A stretch of DNA of 64,000 nt from Sulfuricella sp. T08 (GCF_000971475.1 NZ_DF967525.1:1-64000); one strand, 5' to 3'. Counted from the first letter of the stretch, positions 25,865 through 35,736 are shown. Program-made: numbers and translations. The notes: generated by a model not told the origin, from the letters alone.

Positions 25865-28726
25865 ATGCATATTACCTGGAATTATTCCCTGGTATTTTTA
25901 TCCATCCTGGTGGCCATTATTGGGTCGTTCACCGCGCTTACCCATGCGCAACGCATGCGTGAGAGCAGTGGTCGTGCGGCAACACTCTGGATGGTCTCGG
26001 GTAGTATTACTTTGGGCCTGGCAGTCTGGTCCATGCACTTTATCGGCATGTTGGCGTTTCACCTGCCCATCCCCATTGCTTATGACCTTGCGCTGACCCT
26101 CCTTTCCGTCCTGCCTGTCATTCTCTCGACCCTGTTGGGCTTCAGTGTGCTGCGCGAAATCCGCATCAGCACCAGGCTCATATTAGTCAGCGGACTAGTG
26201 ATGGGTGCGGGCATCAGCGCGATGCACTACACTGGCATGGCAGCACTCAAGATGTCGCCGGACATTAGTTACAACCCATTGTCTTTTGCCCTGTCCATTG
26301 TCATTTCAATCATCGCTTCATGGGGTGCATTACTGATGATGTATCAGGGGGAGCACATCAAGTTGCCCCCATTGCTGCGTTTTGTGTTGGGCGCAGTGAT
26401 CATGGGTTTGGCGATTTCCGGAATGCACTACACCTCCCTGCTGGGAATAACCATTCAACCTGGCAGTATGTGCCTTGCCAGTGATTTGCGCATCGAGCCG
26501 AATATTCTTGCCATGCTGGTGTCGCTGACTTCGCTGTTCTGGTTTGGTGGCGGCATTCTCGCCACTTTGTTTGATCAGCGCATGGTGCGACAGAACTCGC
26601 TGGCCCTGGAACAGCTGCAAGCCGCACATGCAGCACTGGAGCAACGTGCACAGCAAATGGCTGCTGAAATGACGCGGGAACTGCGCGAAAATCAGCGCCT
26701 GCTCTACCTCATTCTGGATACGGTACCCCAGGCGATATTCTGGAAGGACAGCAACAGCGTGTACCTCGGCTGCAACCAGATTTTCGCCAGGGACGCGGGC
26801 TTGGCACATCCAAACGATATCATCGGCAAAACCGATTTTGATATGCCCTGGATGCAGGAAGAGTCCGTAGCCTATCGGGCCGACGACCACAAAGTGATGA
26901 GCAACAACGCTTCCAAAATTCACATCATCGAGCAGCAACACAACGCCGCCGGAGAGCATATCTGGCTGGACACCAGCAAAGTGCCGCTGGCTGATAACGA
27001 GATATTTGGTGTGTTGGGCATTTATGAAAACATCACGGAGCGCAAGCATCTCGAAGATGAGATGCGTATTGCCGCTATTACCTTTGAAACTCAGGAAGCC
27101 ATCGCAATCACCGATTCTGACGCAAATATTATGCGCGTCAATCAGGCTTTTCAGGACATTACCGGCTACAGCGCAGAAGAGGTGATCGGGCAAAATCCGC
27201 GCATCCTGCAGTCAGGTCGGCACGATACGGCTTTCTACCAGGCCATGTGGTCAGCACTACTCGATACCGGAAAATGGTCAGGGGAAATCTGGGACAGGCG
27301 CAAGAATGGTCAGATCTATCCTAAATTCACGACCATTACGGCGGTTTTTGATGACCGCCAGCAGGTATCCCATTATGTGGCCGTGTTTACCGACATTAGT
27401 CTGCGCAAGCAGTCGGAACTGGAAATTCATCAGCTGGCTTTCTACGACCCTCTGACTCATCTACCGAATCGTCGCTTGTTAATGGATCGTTTGCAGCAGG
27501 CCATGGCGGTCAGCGCACGCAGCGGCCGGCATGGTGCATTACTGTTTCTGGATCTGGATCACTTCAAAATAATCAATGATACGCGGGGTCATGCCATGGG
27601 CGACCTGCTGTTGATCGAGGTGGCGCGCCGGTTGCAAACCTGTGTGCGCGAGGGTGACAGTGTGGCACGACTGGGTGGCGATGAATTTGTGGTGGTGCTC
27701 GAAGATCTGAGCAGCCGACTGGACGAGGCGGCCACACTAACCGAACTGGTCGCAGAAAAGATTCGCAACGAGCTAAGTCAGCCTTATGCGCTGAAAGATT
27801 ACGAGTGCCACACCACACCAAGTATCGGTATCAGTCTGTTCCACGGCCATCTGGAGAGTGTGGAAGATTTGCTCAAGCATGCTGACGTTGCCATGTATCA
27901 GGCCAAGACGGCAGGGCGTAATGCCATCCGTTTTTTTGACCCGCAGATGCAAACGACATTGGATGCGCGTGCGGACATGGAAGCGGATTTGCGTCAGGCC
28001 CTCGAGAAGCAGCAATTTCGGCTGTACTATCAAATCCAGGTGGACAGCCTACACCGTCCGTTGGGCGCGGAAGTGCTGTTGCGTTGGGAACATCCTGCAC
28101 GTGGTTTTGTTTTCCCTAATCAATTCATTCCGCTGGCCGAAGAAACCGGACTGATCGTACCGATAGGCTTGTGGGTGCTGGAAACTGCCTGCGCCCAGCT
28201 CAAAGCATGGCAGCATGGCGCGCTGACTCGCGACCTGACGCTGGCGGTAAACGTCAGTGCCCGGCAATTCCATCAGGCCGACTTCGTTGCCCAGGTGCAG
28301 CGCGTGCTGCTGAAAAGCGGTGCGCAACCTGCGCAGCTCAAGCTGGAACTGACCGAAAGCATCGTGCTGGAAAACATCGAAGACACCATCGGCAAGATGC
28401 ATGAAATAAAAAAACTGGGCGTGAGTTTCTCGATGGATGACTTCGGCACAGGGTATTCCTCGCTGTCCCAGCTGAAATGCTTGCCGCTCGATCAAATCAA
28501 GATCGACCGATCTTTCGTGCGCGACATTGCCAATGACCCCAACGATGCAGCCATCGTGCACGCTACCATTGCAATGTCACAGGCTTTAGGGCTGAACGTC
28601 ATTGCCGAAGGCGTGGAAACCCAGGCTCAGCGCGAATTCCTTGATAATCACGGCTGCCATGCCTTTCAGGGATATTTGTTCAGCAAGCCGGTACCGCTGG
28701 AGCAGTTTGAAACGTTGCTGAATTAA
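25865..28726 (+). CDS. MHYT - PAS - PAS - GGDEF - EAL membrane signalling protein
   Basis: 953 aa. The N-terminal 250 residues form a seven-helix MHYT sensor with the motif repeated (SMHFIGM, AMHYTGM, GMHYTSL), proposed in this family to bind copper and sense O2, CO or NO. Then come a short coiled coil, two PAS domains (about 283-395 and 400-515), GGDEF (RLGGDEFVVVL intact, so cyclase-competent) and EAL (EVLLRW in place of EALLRW, with DDFGTGYSSL and ETGLIV kept). It is probably bifunctional for c-di-GMP. The MHYT input fits the NO theme of the window. Confidence 0.92.
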   Translation: MHITWNYSLVFLSILVAIIGSFTALTHAQRMRESSGRAATLWMVSGSITLGLAVWSMHFIGMLAFHLPIPIAYDLALTLLSVLPVILSTLLGFSVLREIRISTRLILVSGLVMGAGISAMHYTGMAALKMSPDISYNPLSFALSIVISIIASWGALLMMYQGEHIKLPPLLRFVLGAVIMGLAISGMHYTSLLGITIQPGSMCLASDLRIEPNILAMLVSLTSLFWFGGGILATLFDQRMVRQNSLALEQLQAAHAALEQRAQQMAAEMTRELRENQRLLYLILDTVPQAIFWKDSNSVYLGCNQIFARDAGLAHPNDIIGKTDFDMPWMQEESVAYRADDHKVMSNNASKIHIIEQQHNAAGEHIWLDTSKVPLADNEIFGVLGIYENITERKHLEDEMRIAAITFETQEAIAITDSDANIMRVNQAFQDITGYSAEEVIGQNPRILQSGRHDTAFYQAMWSALLDTGKWSGEIWDRRKNGQIYPKFTTITAVFDDRQQVSHYVAVFTDISLRKQSELEIHQLAFYDPLTHLPNRRLLMDRLQQAMAVSARSGRHGALLFLDLDHFKIINDTRGHAMGDLLLIEVARRLQTCVREGDSVARLGGDEFVVVLEDLSSRLDEAATLTELVAEKIRNELSQPYALKDYECHTTPSIGISLFHGHLESVEDLLKHADVAMYQAKTAGRNAIRFFDPQMQTTLDARADMEADLRQALEKQQFRLYYQIQVDSLHRPLGAEVLLRWEHPARGFVFPNQFIPLAEETGLIVPIGLWVLETACAQLKAWQHGALTRDLTLAVNVSARQFHQADFVAQVQRVLLKSGAQPAQLKLELTESIVLENIEDTIGKMHEIKKLGVSFSMDDFGTGYSSLSQLKCLPLDQIKIDRSFVRDIANDPNDAAIVHATIAMSQALGLNVIAEGVETQAQREFLDNHGCHAFQGYLFSKPVPLEQFETLLN

Positions 28727-28740
28727 GGTGTAGTGGTACC

Positions 28741-28759
28741 ATTTCAGACATTCTGAAAT
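28741..28759. promoter_or_regulatory. 8-bp perfect inverted repeat before the HerA-like gene
   Basis: ATTTCAGA-CAT-TCTGAAAT lies 17-35 bp upstream of the start at 28776, overlapping the likely promoter. It could be an operator, or a short hairpin ending the upstream gene. No family is recognised. Confidence 0.35.
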
Positions 28760-28775
28760 AAGCCGGAGCCAGCCC

Positions 28776-30272
28776 ATGATCACCCCATCCCTGATCGCCA
28801 AGAACGATACCCAGGAACTGTTTCTGCTGTCTCAACTGGCCAACCGCCATGGCCTTATCGCTGGCGCTACCGGCACCGGCAAGACAGTTTCGCTACAGCT
28901 GATGGCGGAGAATTTCAGCCGCATCGGCGTGCCGGTGTTCATGGCCGACGTCAAGGGCGACCTTTCGGGCATCAGCCAGCCCGGCACGGAAAAACCCAAA
29001 ATCGTCGAGCGCATCGCCAGACTGGGGCTCACCGACTTTGCCTTTGCCGGCTGCCCGGTCACTTTCTGGGATGTATTCGGCGAACAGGGCCATCCGGTAC
29101 GCGCCACCATCTCCGAAATGGGGCCGCTGTTGCTGGCCCGCATGCTCAATCTCAATGACACGCAGGCAGGTGTTCTGACGCTGGTGTTCAAGATCGCCGA
29201 CGACAACGGCCTGCTGCTGCTCGACCTCAAGGATCTGCAGGCAATGCTGCGGCATGTCGGCGATAATGCCAAAAATTTCACCACCGAGTACGGCAATATC
29301 TCTGCAGCCAGCATCGGCGCCATCCAGCGCGGCCTGATCACGCTGGAATCCGAAGGTGGCGAGCAGCTGTTCGGCGAGCCGGCGCTGAATATCGACGACC
29401 TGATGCAGTGCGATGCCCAAGGGCAGGGCATGATCAACATTCTCGCCGCCGACAAGCTGATGCAATCGCCCAAGCTCTACGCCACCTTCCTGCTGTGGAT
29501 GCTGTCGGAGATGTTTGAAAAACTGCCGGAAGTGGGCGATGTAGACAAACCCAAACTGGTTTTTTTCTTTGATGAGGCCCATCTGCTCTTCAACGACGCC
29601 CCCCAGGCACTGCAGGACAAGATCGAGCAAGTGGTCCGGCTGATCCGCTCCAAAGGGGTGGGTGTTTACTTCGTCAGCCAGAACCCGCTCGACATCCCGG
29701 ACAAGGTGCTGGGCCAGCTCGGCAACCGCATCCAGCACGCCCTGCGCGCCTTCACGCCGCGCGATCAGAAAGCGGTGCGCGCCGCGGCGGAAACCTTCCG
29801 CGCCAATCCCGGCCTGGATGTGGAAGCAGCCATCACCGAGCTTGCGGTGGGCGAAGCCCTGGTTTCCCTGCTCGACGAAAAGGGTCGCCCGCATCCGGTG
29901 GAACGCGCACTGATTGTCCCGCCGCGCAGCCAGCTTGGCCCTGTCACCCCCGAGCAACGCCAGGCCATCATCAAACAATCGGTGCTATACGGCCACTACG
30001 AAGCACAGGTGGACCGCGAATCCGCCTATGAAAAACTCAAGGGACGGGCGGCACAGAGCCCCGCTTCCGCCACGCCGGCCAGCGAGGCTGAAGGCGAAAA
30101 AACCGCAAGCGGCGGCTGGCTGGACAGCATCGGCGACATGCTGGGGGGTGGCAGCAGCCGCCAGGGCGTCGCTGAAGCCGCCATCAAAAGCGCTGCCCGC
30201 GCCATCGGCTCGCAACTCGGACGCCAAATCATCCGTGGCGTACTGGGATCGATCCTGGGTGGGAAACGTTAG
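28776..30272 (+). CDS. yjgR: HerA-like ATPase, DUF853 (YjgR) family
   Basis: 498 aa. The Walker A motif GATGTGKT is near residue 30, Walker [13 protein letters not shown] near 267, and [17 protein letters not shown] is the HerA-type sensor region. The C-terminus ends in a Gly/Arg-rich tail ([18 protein letters not shown]). These proteins are FtsK/HerA-superfamily ATPases of unknown role, probably acting on DNA or in envelope processes. GGAG lies upstream of the ATG. It appears monocistronic. Confidence 0.88.
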   Translation: MITPSLIAKNDTQELFLLSQLANRHGLIAGATGTGKTVSLQLMAENFSRIGVPVFMADVKGDLSGISQPGTEKPKIVERIARLGLTDFAFAGCPVTFWDVFGEQGHPVRATISEMGPLLLARMLNLNDTQAGVLTLVFKIADDNGLLLLDLKDLQAMLRHVGDNAKNFTTEYGNISAASIGAIQRGLITLESEGGEQLFGEPALNIDDLMQCDAQGQGMINILAADKLMQSPKLYATFLLWMLSEMFEKLPEVGDVDKPKLVFFFDEAHLLFNDAPQALQDKIEQVVRLIRSKGVGVYFVSQNPLDIPDKVLGQLGNRIQHALRAFTPRDQKAVRAAAETFRANPGLDVEAAITELAVGEALVSLLDEKGRPHPVERALIVPPRSQLGPVTPEQRQAIIKQSVLYGHYEAQVDRESAYEKLKGRAAQSPASATPASEAEGEKTASGGWLDSIGDMLGGGSSRQGVAEAAIKSAARAIGSQLGRQIIRGVLGSILGGKR

Positions 30273-30397
30273 TGGCCTGGTTTCAAGTGCAGCAAAAGAT
30301 ACTCCCGCTCTGTGCCTGCCGTAGTGCATGATGCGCATGTTTTCTCAGTGAGAAATTCACTACTGTCCGGTGATTTCCGGAGTAGCATAACTTAACT

Positions 30398-30606
30398 TAC
30401 TCTGAACCCAGTGGCACTAAACTTAAGCCAAATGTAGGGTGGGTTAGCGTTTTTTGCGTAACCCACCAAGCGTTGCGTAGCAACACAACGCCTTTTTAAA
30501 TGAGTGCCTGGCGGCACATCTGGTGGGTTACGGCACAAACTGCGTGCCTAACCCACCCTACATCGATTATGGAACCGCTTAAGTTAGTGCCATTGTACTC
30601 TGAACC
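30398..30606. repeat. nested inverted-repeat element (MITE-like), flanked by 11-bp direct repeats
   Basis: TACTCTGAACC occurs at 30398-30408 and 30596-30606. Inside it lies an outer inverted repeat (TGGCACTAAACTTAAGC at 30412-30428, inverted with one base less at 30577-30592) and an inner perfect 14-bp inverted repeat (GTAGGGTGGGTTAG at 30434-30447, inverted at 30548-30561). There is no coding capacity. The direct repeats look like a target duplication, and the inner unit may be an element inserted in another. Confidence 0.6.
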
Positions 30607-30609
30607 GAT

Positions 30610-30894
30610 TTATTCAAACTCCCCCAACGGCTGAAAACAAAATACGAACCGTCCGTCATCGAAATTCACCGCCAGTTCCGCGCCGTGATTGAGACCGTAA
30701 TCCCAGAACCCCTTGACCGGGCAACCTTCATGACATTCGCTGACGCCGCGCGGCGATTCCAAATCGCGGTCGCGGTCATACCACGACAGCAGCATATTTT
30801 CGCCGGTCAGATTGTCGGCGATCACCGTGGCGAGTTTGATGGCGGAGTCGAAGTCGAGGGCGATTTCGGTGGAAGCGATGTGCAGTGTCTTCAT
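30610..30894 (-). CDS. AF1514-like (DUF5619) small protein
   Basis: 94 aa from the ATG at 30894; longer starts give an implausible leader. MKTLHIASTEIALDFDSAIKLATVIADNLTGENMLLSWYDRDRDLESPRGVSECHEGCPVKGFWDY resembles the small AF1514 family. The Cys pair ECHEGC lies in the middle and NFDDGRFVFCF at the end. Function unknown. Note that it is divergent from the lplA-DUF116 gene, so a shared regulatory region is possible. Confidence 0.7.
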   Translation of the reverse strand: MKTLHIASTEIALDFDSAIKLATVIADNLTGENMLLSWYDRDRDLESPRGVSECHEGCPVKGFWDYGLNHGAELAVNFDDGRFVFCFQPLGEFE

Positions 30895-31084
30895 GAGCGT
30901 TTCCGATAAAAAAGTTCTTGCCGGGGAATATACATCGCATCGATGAACGACCACAAATTCCCGCACCAACACAAACTCCAAACATCTGTCTGTGTCAGTC
31001 GATAAAGCCTCCCACCCTCTCCTGCTATACTCTGATTCATTGCATTGCCCTAAGTCTTCCATTTTGAACCAGCCATCCAGTACC

Positions 31085-32680
31085 ATGGCTTACCACGACA
31101 GCGGTCTTAACAGCGCTGGCGGGAATGCCGGCTTCGACCAGGACTGGCTCGCCCTGCACGCACGGGGCGACCGACCTGATCTGCTGCGCTTTTACCGCAG
31201 CCTGCCGGCAGCGAGCATCGGCCGCCACCAGGCGCTGGAACGCGAAATCAGGCTGGACTACTGCCGTGATCGCGGCATCGAAATCGTGCGCCGCGCCAGC
31301 GGAGGCGGAGCGCTTTATCTCGATGAAAATCAGCTCGGCCTAAGTTTGATCATCCGCCGCCCGACGGAATGGGGATGCCTGCAGGACATTCTTTCTCGCT
31401 TCTGTACGGCGCTCGCCGATGGGCTTGCACACCTCGGCGTCCACGCTCTCTTCAAGGCGCCCAACGACCTGGAAATCGACGGCCGCAAGCTGGCTTCCGT
31501 TTTCATCGCCACGGCGGGAGATTCGCTGCTGCTGCAGGCGACCCTGCTGATAGACACCGACATCAAGAGCATGCTGGAAGCGCTGCGCGTGCCGACCGAG
31601 AAGTTGACCGTGACCGGGCTGGAAAGCGCGCGCCAGCGGCTGGTCACGCTGAAGGATCTGCTCGGCGAAGTGCCTGAGGATACGGTGCTGAAACAGGCGC
31701 TGCGGCGTGGGATCGAGGATGCGCTGGGGGTGGGGTTTGCGGATTCTGGCATGGAAGCTGTGGATTCCCGCATGCGCGGGAATGACGACACTCACCACGA
31801 AACTGAGTGGAACGTGGCGGACGACGGCGCTCTCGAAGCCCTGCACAAGACTGCCGGCGGGGTGCTGCGCGTACGGCTGTGGCCGGATGCCGGGCAGCAA
31901 CACATCGAACGCATCCGCTTTGCCGGCGATGTACACTTGCACCCGGCCGATGCGCTGGAACGCCTGGAGTGCACGCTTGCCGACCTGCCGCTGGCGCAGG
32001 CGGAAGCGGCGGCCCGCGCTTTCTTTGTCGGGCTCCCCTGCGACCTGCTCGGCTTTGCGCCTGAGGACCTGTGCCGGGTGTTGCGGCTGGTGCTGGCCAA
32101 GTTCGACCAGCAGCGGGAGTTCGGCCTGAGCCCGGCCCAGGCCAATCGCCTGATGGTGCTGGGCAGCGAAACCACGCACGACACTCCGGCCATCCTCACG
32201 CAGGCTACCGTGATGCTGCTGCCCTACTGCGCCAAGCCGGCCTGGTGCAAATGGCGCCACCAGGACGACTGCGTCGAGTGCGGCAAGTGCGAGGTGGGCG
32301 ACGCCTACCGCCTGGCGCGCGAGCGCAACATGCAGGTGACCACCATTACGAACTATGAACACCTCACCGCCACGCTTGGCCAGATGAAGAGCACTGGCGT
32401 GGCGGCCTATGTCGGCGCCTGCTGCAGCCAGTTTTTCATCAAGCGCCACCACGCTTTCCGCGCGGCGGGCATGGCGGCGGTGCTGATGGATATCAGCGGC
32501 GCCAACTGCTACGAGCTGAAGCAGGAAGAGTCAGCCTACGCCGGCCAGTTTCAGGCGGAGGCCAGTCTCGATGCCGACATGCTGGCGAAGGTGATGCAGC
32601 ACGTGCCGGCCCAGCCCGACGAGCAGCCGCAGGGCATAATCCCATTGAACCCTTTGAACGAAAACAGAAAGCGCGCATGA
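31085..32680 (+). CDS. lipoate-protein ligase A - DUF116 fusion
   Basis: 531 aa from ATG 31085; an upstream GTG at 30992 is in frame but gives an unlikely leader. The N-terminal LplA-type domain has RRASGGGALYLDENQLGLSLI and NDLEIDGRKLAS (catalytic Lys). A central linker contains a palindrome-derived segment (SRMRGND). The C-terminal DUF116 is cysteine-rich (PYCAKPAWCKWR, CVECGKCEVGDAYR, GACCSQFF), likely a metal or FeS site. Such ligase/DUF116 pairs occur in sulphur-oxidising and anaerobic bacteria. The 3' end overlaps the WbuC gene start by 4 nt. Confidence 0.8.
   Translation: MAYHDSGLNSAGGNAGFDQDWLALHARGDRPDLLRFYRSLPAASIGRHQALEREIRLDYCRDRGIEIVRRASGGGALYLDENQLGLSLIIRRPTEWGCLQDILSRFCTALADGLAHLGVHALFKAPNDLEIDGRKLASVFIATAGDSLLLQATLLIDTDIKSMLEALRVPTEKLTVTGLESARQRLVTLKDLLGEVPEDTVLKQALRRGIEDALGVGFADSGMEAVDSRMRGNDDTHHETEWNVADDGALEALHKTAGGVLRVRLWPDAGQQHIERIRFAGDVHLHPADALERLECTLADLPLAQAEAAARAFFVGLPCDLLGFAPEDLCRVLRLVLAKFDQQREFGLSPAQANRLMVLGSETTHDTPAILTQATVMLLPYCAKPAWCKWRHQDDCVECGKCEVGDAYRLARERNMQVTTITNYEHLTATLGQMKSTGVAAYVGACCSQFFIKRHHAFRAAGMAAVLMDISGANCYELKQEESAYAGQFQAEASLDADMLAKVMQHVPAQPDEQPQGIIPLNPLNENRKRA
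31764..31783. repeat. REP-type palindrome inside the lplA-DUF116 gene
   Basis: ATTCCCGCATGCGCGGGAAT (8-bp arms, ATGC loop) is the core of a common betaproteobacterial extragenic palindrome, followed by gacgac. Here it is inside a reading frame, translated as SRMRGND in the interdomain linker. Confidence 0.6.
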
Positions 32681-33162
32681 AACGCATCGACCAGACCCTA
32701 CTCGCCACCCTCTCCGCCCAGGCAGCCGCCTCGCCGCGCAAGCGGGCGCACCACAACCTGCACCCCCAGCTTGACGACAAGGTGCAACGCCTGTGCATCG
32801 CCATGGAACCCGGCACCTACGTCAGACCGCACCGCCACATGCAGCCGGAAACCTGGGAAATCCTGCTGATCTTGAGCGGTGCCGTGGCGCTGCTGATTTT
32901 CGACGATAGCGGAAAAGTGCTGAAACGGATCGAACTAGCGGCAGGAGGAGAAGTCACCGCAGTGGAAATCCCGGCCAACACCTGGCATGCGGTGGCATCC
33001 CTGAAAACCGGCACGGTGGTGTTCGAGGTCAAACACGGGCCTTATGCGACAATCACCGAGGCCAACTATGCCCCCTGGTCGCCTGCGGACGGCGTGCAGG
33101 CGGCATCTCTGGAGAGCTGGTATCACCGCGCCAAGGCAGGGGATACCGCGCCTAAATATTGA
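32677..33162 (+). CDS. wbuC: WbuC-family cupin metalloprotein
   Basis: 161 aa. Cupin metal ligands are visible in YVRPHRHMQPETWEILLILSG (H, H and E) and PANTWHAVASL (distal H), the WbuC pattern. Members often sit in polysaccharide loci; here it is translationally coupled (4-nt overlap) to the lplA-DUF116 gene instead, which is unusual. The substrate is unknown. Confidence 0.8.
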   Translation: MKRIDQTLLATLSAQAAASPRKRAHHNLHPQLDDKVQRLCIAMEPGTYVRPHRHMQPETWEILLILSGAVALLIFDDSGKVLKRIELAAGGEVTAVEIPANTWHAVASLKTGTVVFEVKHGPYATITEANYAPWSPADGVQAASLESWYHRAKAGDTAPKY

Positions 33163-33575
33163 ATCTGGAGACCGGGGCAGGCAGGGCATCCAAATCCATT
33201 CCGGGCTTCGCCCATGCGCAATCTCTAACAGTCATTAGCCAGACGCCCACATCCGGATATTTTTCATAATACTGAAATACTACCCTATCATAATGCCATG
33301 CGATTCACGGTGGTTTAATAGTTTGATTCTTCGCCATCCTCACATTGTTGCCAATTAGGAAATTAGGATTGGCAGGACTGGCAAGGCTAACGGACAGTGC
33401 ATGCGTCAGCAAGGGCTACCGCTTCGAACCGCTTCGAACCTCTCCCAACCAGACCGCACACCCTATTTGAACTACCCTGAACCCCTCGTATCCGAACAGC
33501 GCAAGCCCGGCTCATGAATATCATCGGCACGTGCGCCGCTACTAACCATATAATCACGTAAGACATGGAAAACGA
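33163..33575. other. 413-bp intergenic region
   Basis: No gene with coding character was seen. It holds a tandem pair of cgcttcgaac units near 33420-33437 and a run of aattaggaaattaggattgg near 33355. It presumably contains the promoter of the PDC-sensor gene, but no clear -10/-35 pair was identified. Confidence 0.4.
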
Positions 33576-34511
33576 ATGAAAAAGTCGTGGAAAGACAGCA
33601 TTTACCTGCAACGGGAGGAGCTAGCGCGTCAGCTCCGCGAACCGCTGGCGACCCTCGCCGGAAAGTGCAACCCGGCATGGGGAGGCCGCGAGCGGCTGGA
33701 CGCGATTCTCATGGAAGGGTTCGCCAGCATCCCCTATTGCACCTTCCTCTACTGCGTGGATACCAACGGCATCCAGATCAGCGACAACTTCGGCAAGGCA
33801 GGGATTTTACCGGAACACTTCGGCCGCGACCGCTCACAACGCCCCTACATGAAGGAAGTGATACCCTCCTGGGGATTCCTGCTCTCCGATGCCTACATCA
33901 GCCGGAGGAGCAAACGCCCGTCGCTCACCGCCTTGCAGCTCGTGCGCACAGACGCCGGCATATCGGGCTATCTCGGCGCCGACTTCGACCTGCGCGACCT
34001 GCCTGTGACATCCGCGCTCTACGATGAGCCCGGCTATTGGCAGCAAGTGAAGGGCGATCCGGCGATCCGCAGCACGGTCTTCCAGCAATGCCGCGTCGAG
34101 AGCCCGATGGACCGCAACATGGAAGGAGCGGCGTCCATCCTCGAAGAACTGCTGACCCACCGCGGCGTGTTCCAGTGCCAGATCCACTTTTCCAGCAGCC
34201 AGGCCACGATCTGGACCGTGGACGACCCGTTGCGCTACCGGATGCTGGATCAGGAAGCCCTGAACGACCCGGACATCTGTCTGGTGTTCCCGCCCCGTAC
34301 TTACCCGATGGACGCAGCGATCCCCCAATCCGATATCAAACGGATTCTGCTCATCATGCAATCCCTGCGCCTGGCGGACTCGAACATCTACCTGCGCACG
34401 GCCACGATCAACATTTTCAACGGCATGGTTAGCGTGACCTTCTCCTGCGATGGGACGCACTACATGCACTACGTTGAATTTCTGATGAAGGATACGTCGT
34501 TCTGGTTTTGA
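33576..34511 (+). CDS. soluble PDC/Cache-like sensor protein
   Basis: 311 aa, no signal peptide or membrane segment. YCTFLYCVDTNGIQISDNFGK, FGRDRSQRPYMKEVIPSWGFLLSDAYISRRSKRPSLTALQLVR and GYLGADFDLRDLP match the ligand pocket of PDC/Cache domains, which normally sense small molecules in the periplasm. The C-terminal half has no recognised output domain. A cytoplasmic stand-alone sensor is unusual. Function is inferred only. Confidence 0.6.
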   Translation: MKKSWKDSIYLQREELARQLREPLATLAGKCNPAWGGRERLDAILMEGFASIPYCTFLYCVDTNGIQISDNFGKAGILPEHFGRDRSQRPYMKEVIPSWGFLLSDAYISRRSKRPSLTALQLVRTDAGISGYLGADFDLRDLPVTSALYDEPGYWQQVKGDPAIRSTVFQQCRVESPMDRNMEGAASILEELLTHRGVFQCQIHFSSSQATIWTVDDPLRYRMLDQEALNDPDICLVFPPRTYPMDAAIPQSDIKRILLIMQSLRLADSNIYLRTATINIFNGMVSVTFSCDGTHYMHYVEFLMKDTSFWF

Positions 34512-34701
34512 ACGAAGATCAAGTTAGTTGCGCTGCGCGCACAACGCTTGCTGCTAATCCTGTCAGGATTATTATATGGACACCATAAGATCGAACTCAT
34601 TGAACATCAACCAATTGCGATAGCATTATGGGTGTCCGTACTATAATAAATACCCGGGTGCATGCGTCCGGCTAATCACTGTTATACGACAAGGATCCCG
34701 A
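34512..34701. other. region before the acyltransferase gene, with a possible attC remnant
   Basis: It contains an imperfect inverted repeat (tatggacaccataa near 34575-34588 and ttatgggtgtccgta near 34627-34641). A GTTATAC at 34681-34687 lies about 14 nt before the gene start and resembles an attC R' core. The match is weak. Confidence 0.3.
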
Positions 34702-35736
34702 GTGAGCAGACTTCAGAGTGTTGATGTCCTTCGAACGTTGGCGATTATTTCAGTCATCGCGATTCACACAAGGCCATTTGAAAGTCCATCCGCGCCCATC
34801 GGTGCCACCCTTGATGTGGCAACGTTTGTCAACCAAGTTGCACGGTTCGCCGTCCCCTTTTTCTTTGTCATATCCGGCTACTTTTGGGCGAGCAAATTCA
34901 CTGATGAAAGGCAACTATTTGCCCCAACGGTGAAAAGGGTGAAACGCATTGCCTTCATCTTCTCCGCTTGGTCAGCAATTTATCTACTACCAATAGATAT
35001 TATTGACGCTTTTGCTTATGGCCCCCTCGGGCCGCTTAAGACCATCTATTGGAATTTGGCCAACGCAGTGAATGAGCCACTAACCACAATTCTGGAAGGC
35101 ACGAAAGTACATCTTTGGTTTTTGATGGGGCTAATGTGCAGCCTGATTATTAGCTCCGCGTTTCTCCGGTTCAATCTGAAGTGGTGCCTAATTGCGGTGG
35201 CGGCAACATTGTATTCAATTGGCCTTGCCGGCAAAGCCTATGCCGACACACCAATTGGATTTCATGTTGGCTTCAACTTCAGAGATGGCCCCTTCTTTTC
35301 ACTCATTTTCTTTGTGACTGGGTACCTACTTCAACGAAGTGGCCCCAAGGAGAGTTGGCTTTTTAAAGGTATATTTCTGAGCGTATTGGGTGTTTTTATG
35401 CATTTCGCGGAGCTATTAGCAATCCAGCGATTCTGGGGCACAACTATGAACCAAGACTACGTTATCGGAACCTATTTTCTTGGTGTTGGTGTTGCGCTAA
35501 TCGCTTTATCGAATACCAAGAAACTACACTTCCCAACCATCGCGTCTGTCGGACCCTTGGTGCTTGGCATCTACGCGTCTCACTTTGCATTTGTTGCAAT
35601 ACTAAAGCCGCTTGACCGGGAACTCTCAGGTAGCTCAATATGGGATGTGTCCTATGTTGTCGCGGTCTTCTTTCTCTCATACTTCATGACTTTCATACTC
35701 TCAAAATATCGCCTCACAAGAAGGCTTGTCGTATAG
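34702..35736 (+). CDS. acyltransferase 3 (OafA-like) family membrane protein
   Basis: 344 aa from a GTG with AAGGA upstream. About 10 membrane segments and the family N-terminus RLQSVDVLRTLAIISVIAIHTRPF with the catalytic His in IAIH. GC content is clearly lower (about 48%) than surrounding genes, pointing to acquisition. The stop codon lies inside an attC-like sequence at 35731-35787, so it may be an integron cassette. It would acylate surface polysaccharide or a similar acceptor; the substrate is unknown. Confidence 0.82.
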   Translation: MSRLQSVDVLRTLAIISVIAIHTRPFESPSAPIGATLDVATFVNQVARFAVPFFFVISGYFWASKFTDERQLFAPTVKRVKRIAFIFSAWSAIYLLPIDIIDAFAYGPLGPLKTIYWNLANAVNEPLTTILEGTKVHLWFLMGLMCSLIISSAFLRFNLKWCLIAVAATLYSIGLAGKAYADTPIGFHVGFNFRDGPFFSLIFFVTGYLLQRSGPKESWLFKGIFLSVLGVFMHFAELLAIQRFWGTTMNQDYVIGTYFLGVGVALIALSNTKKLHFPTIASVGPLVLGIYASHFAFVAILKPLDRELSGSSIWDVSYVVAVFFLSYFMTFILSKYRLTRRLVV

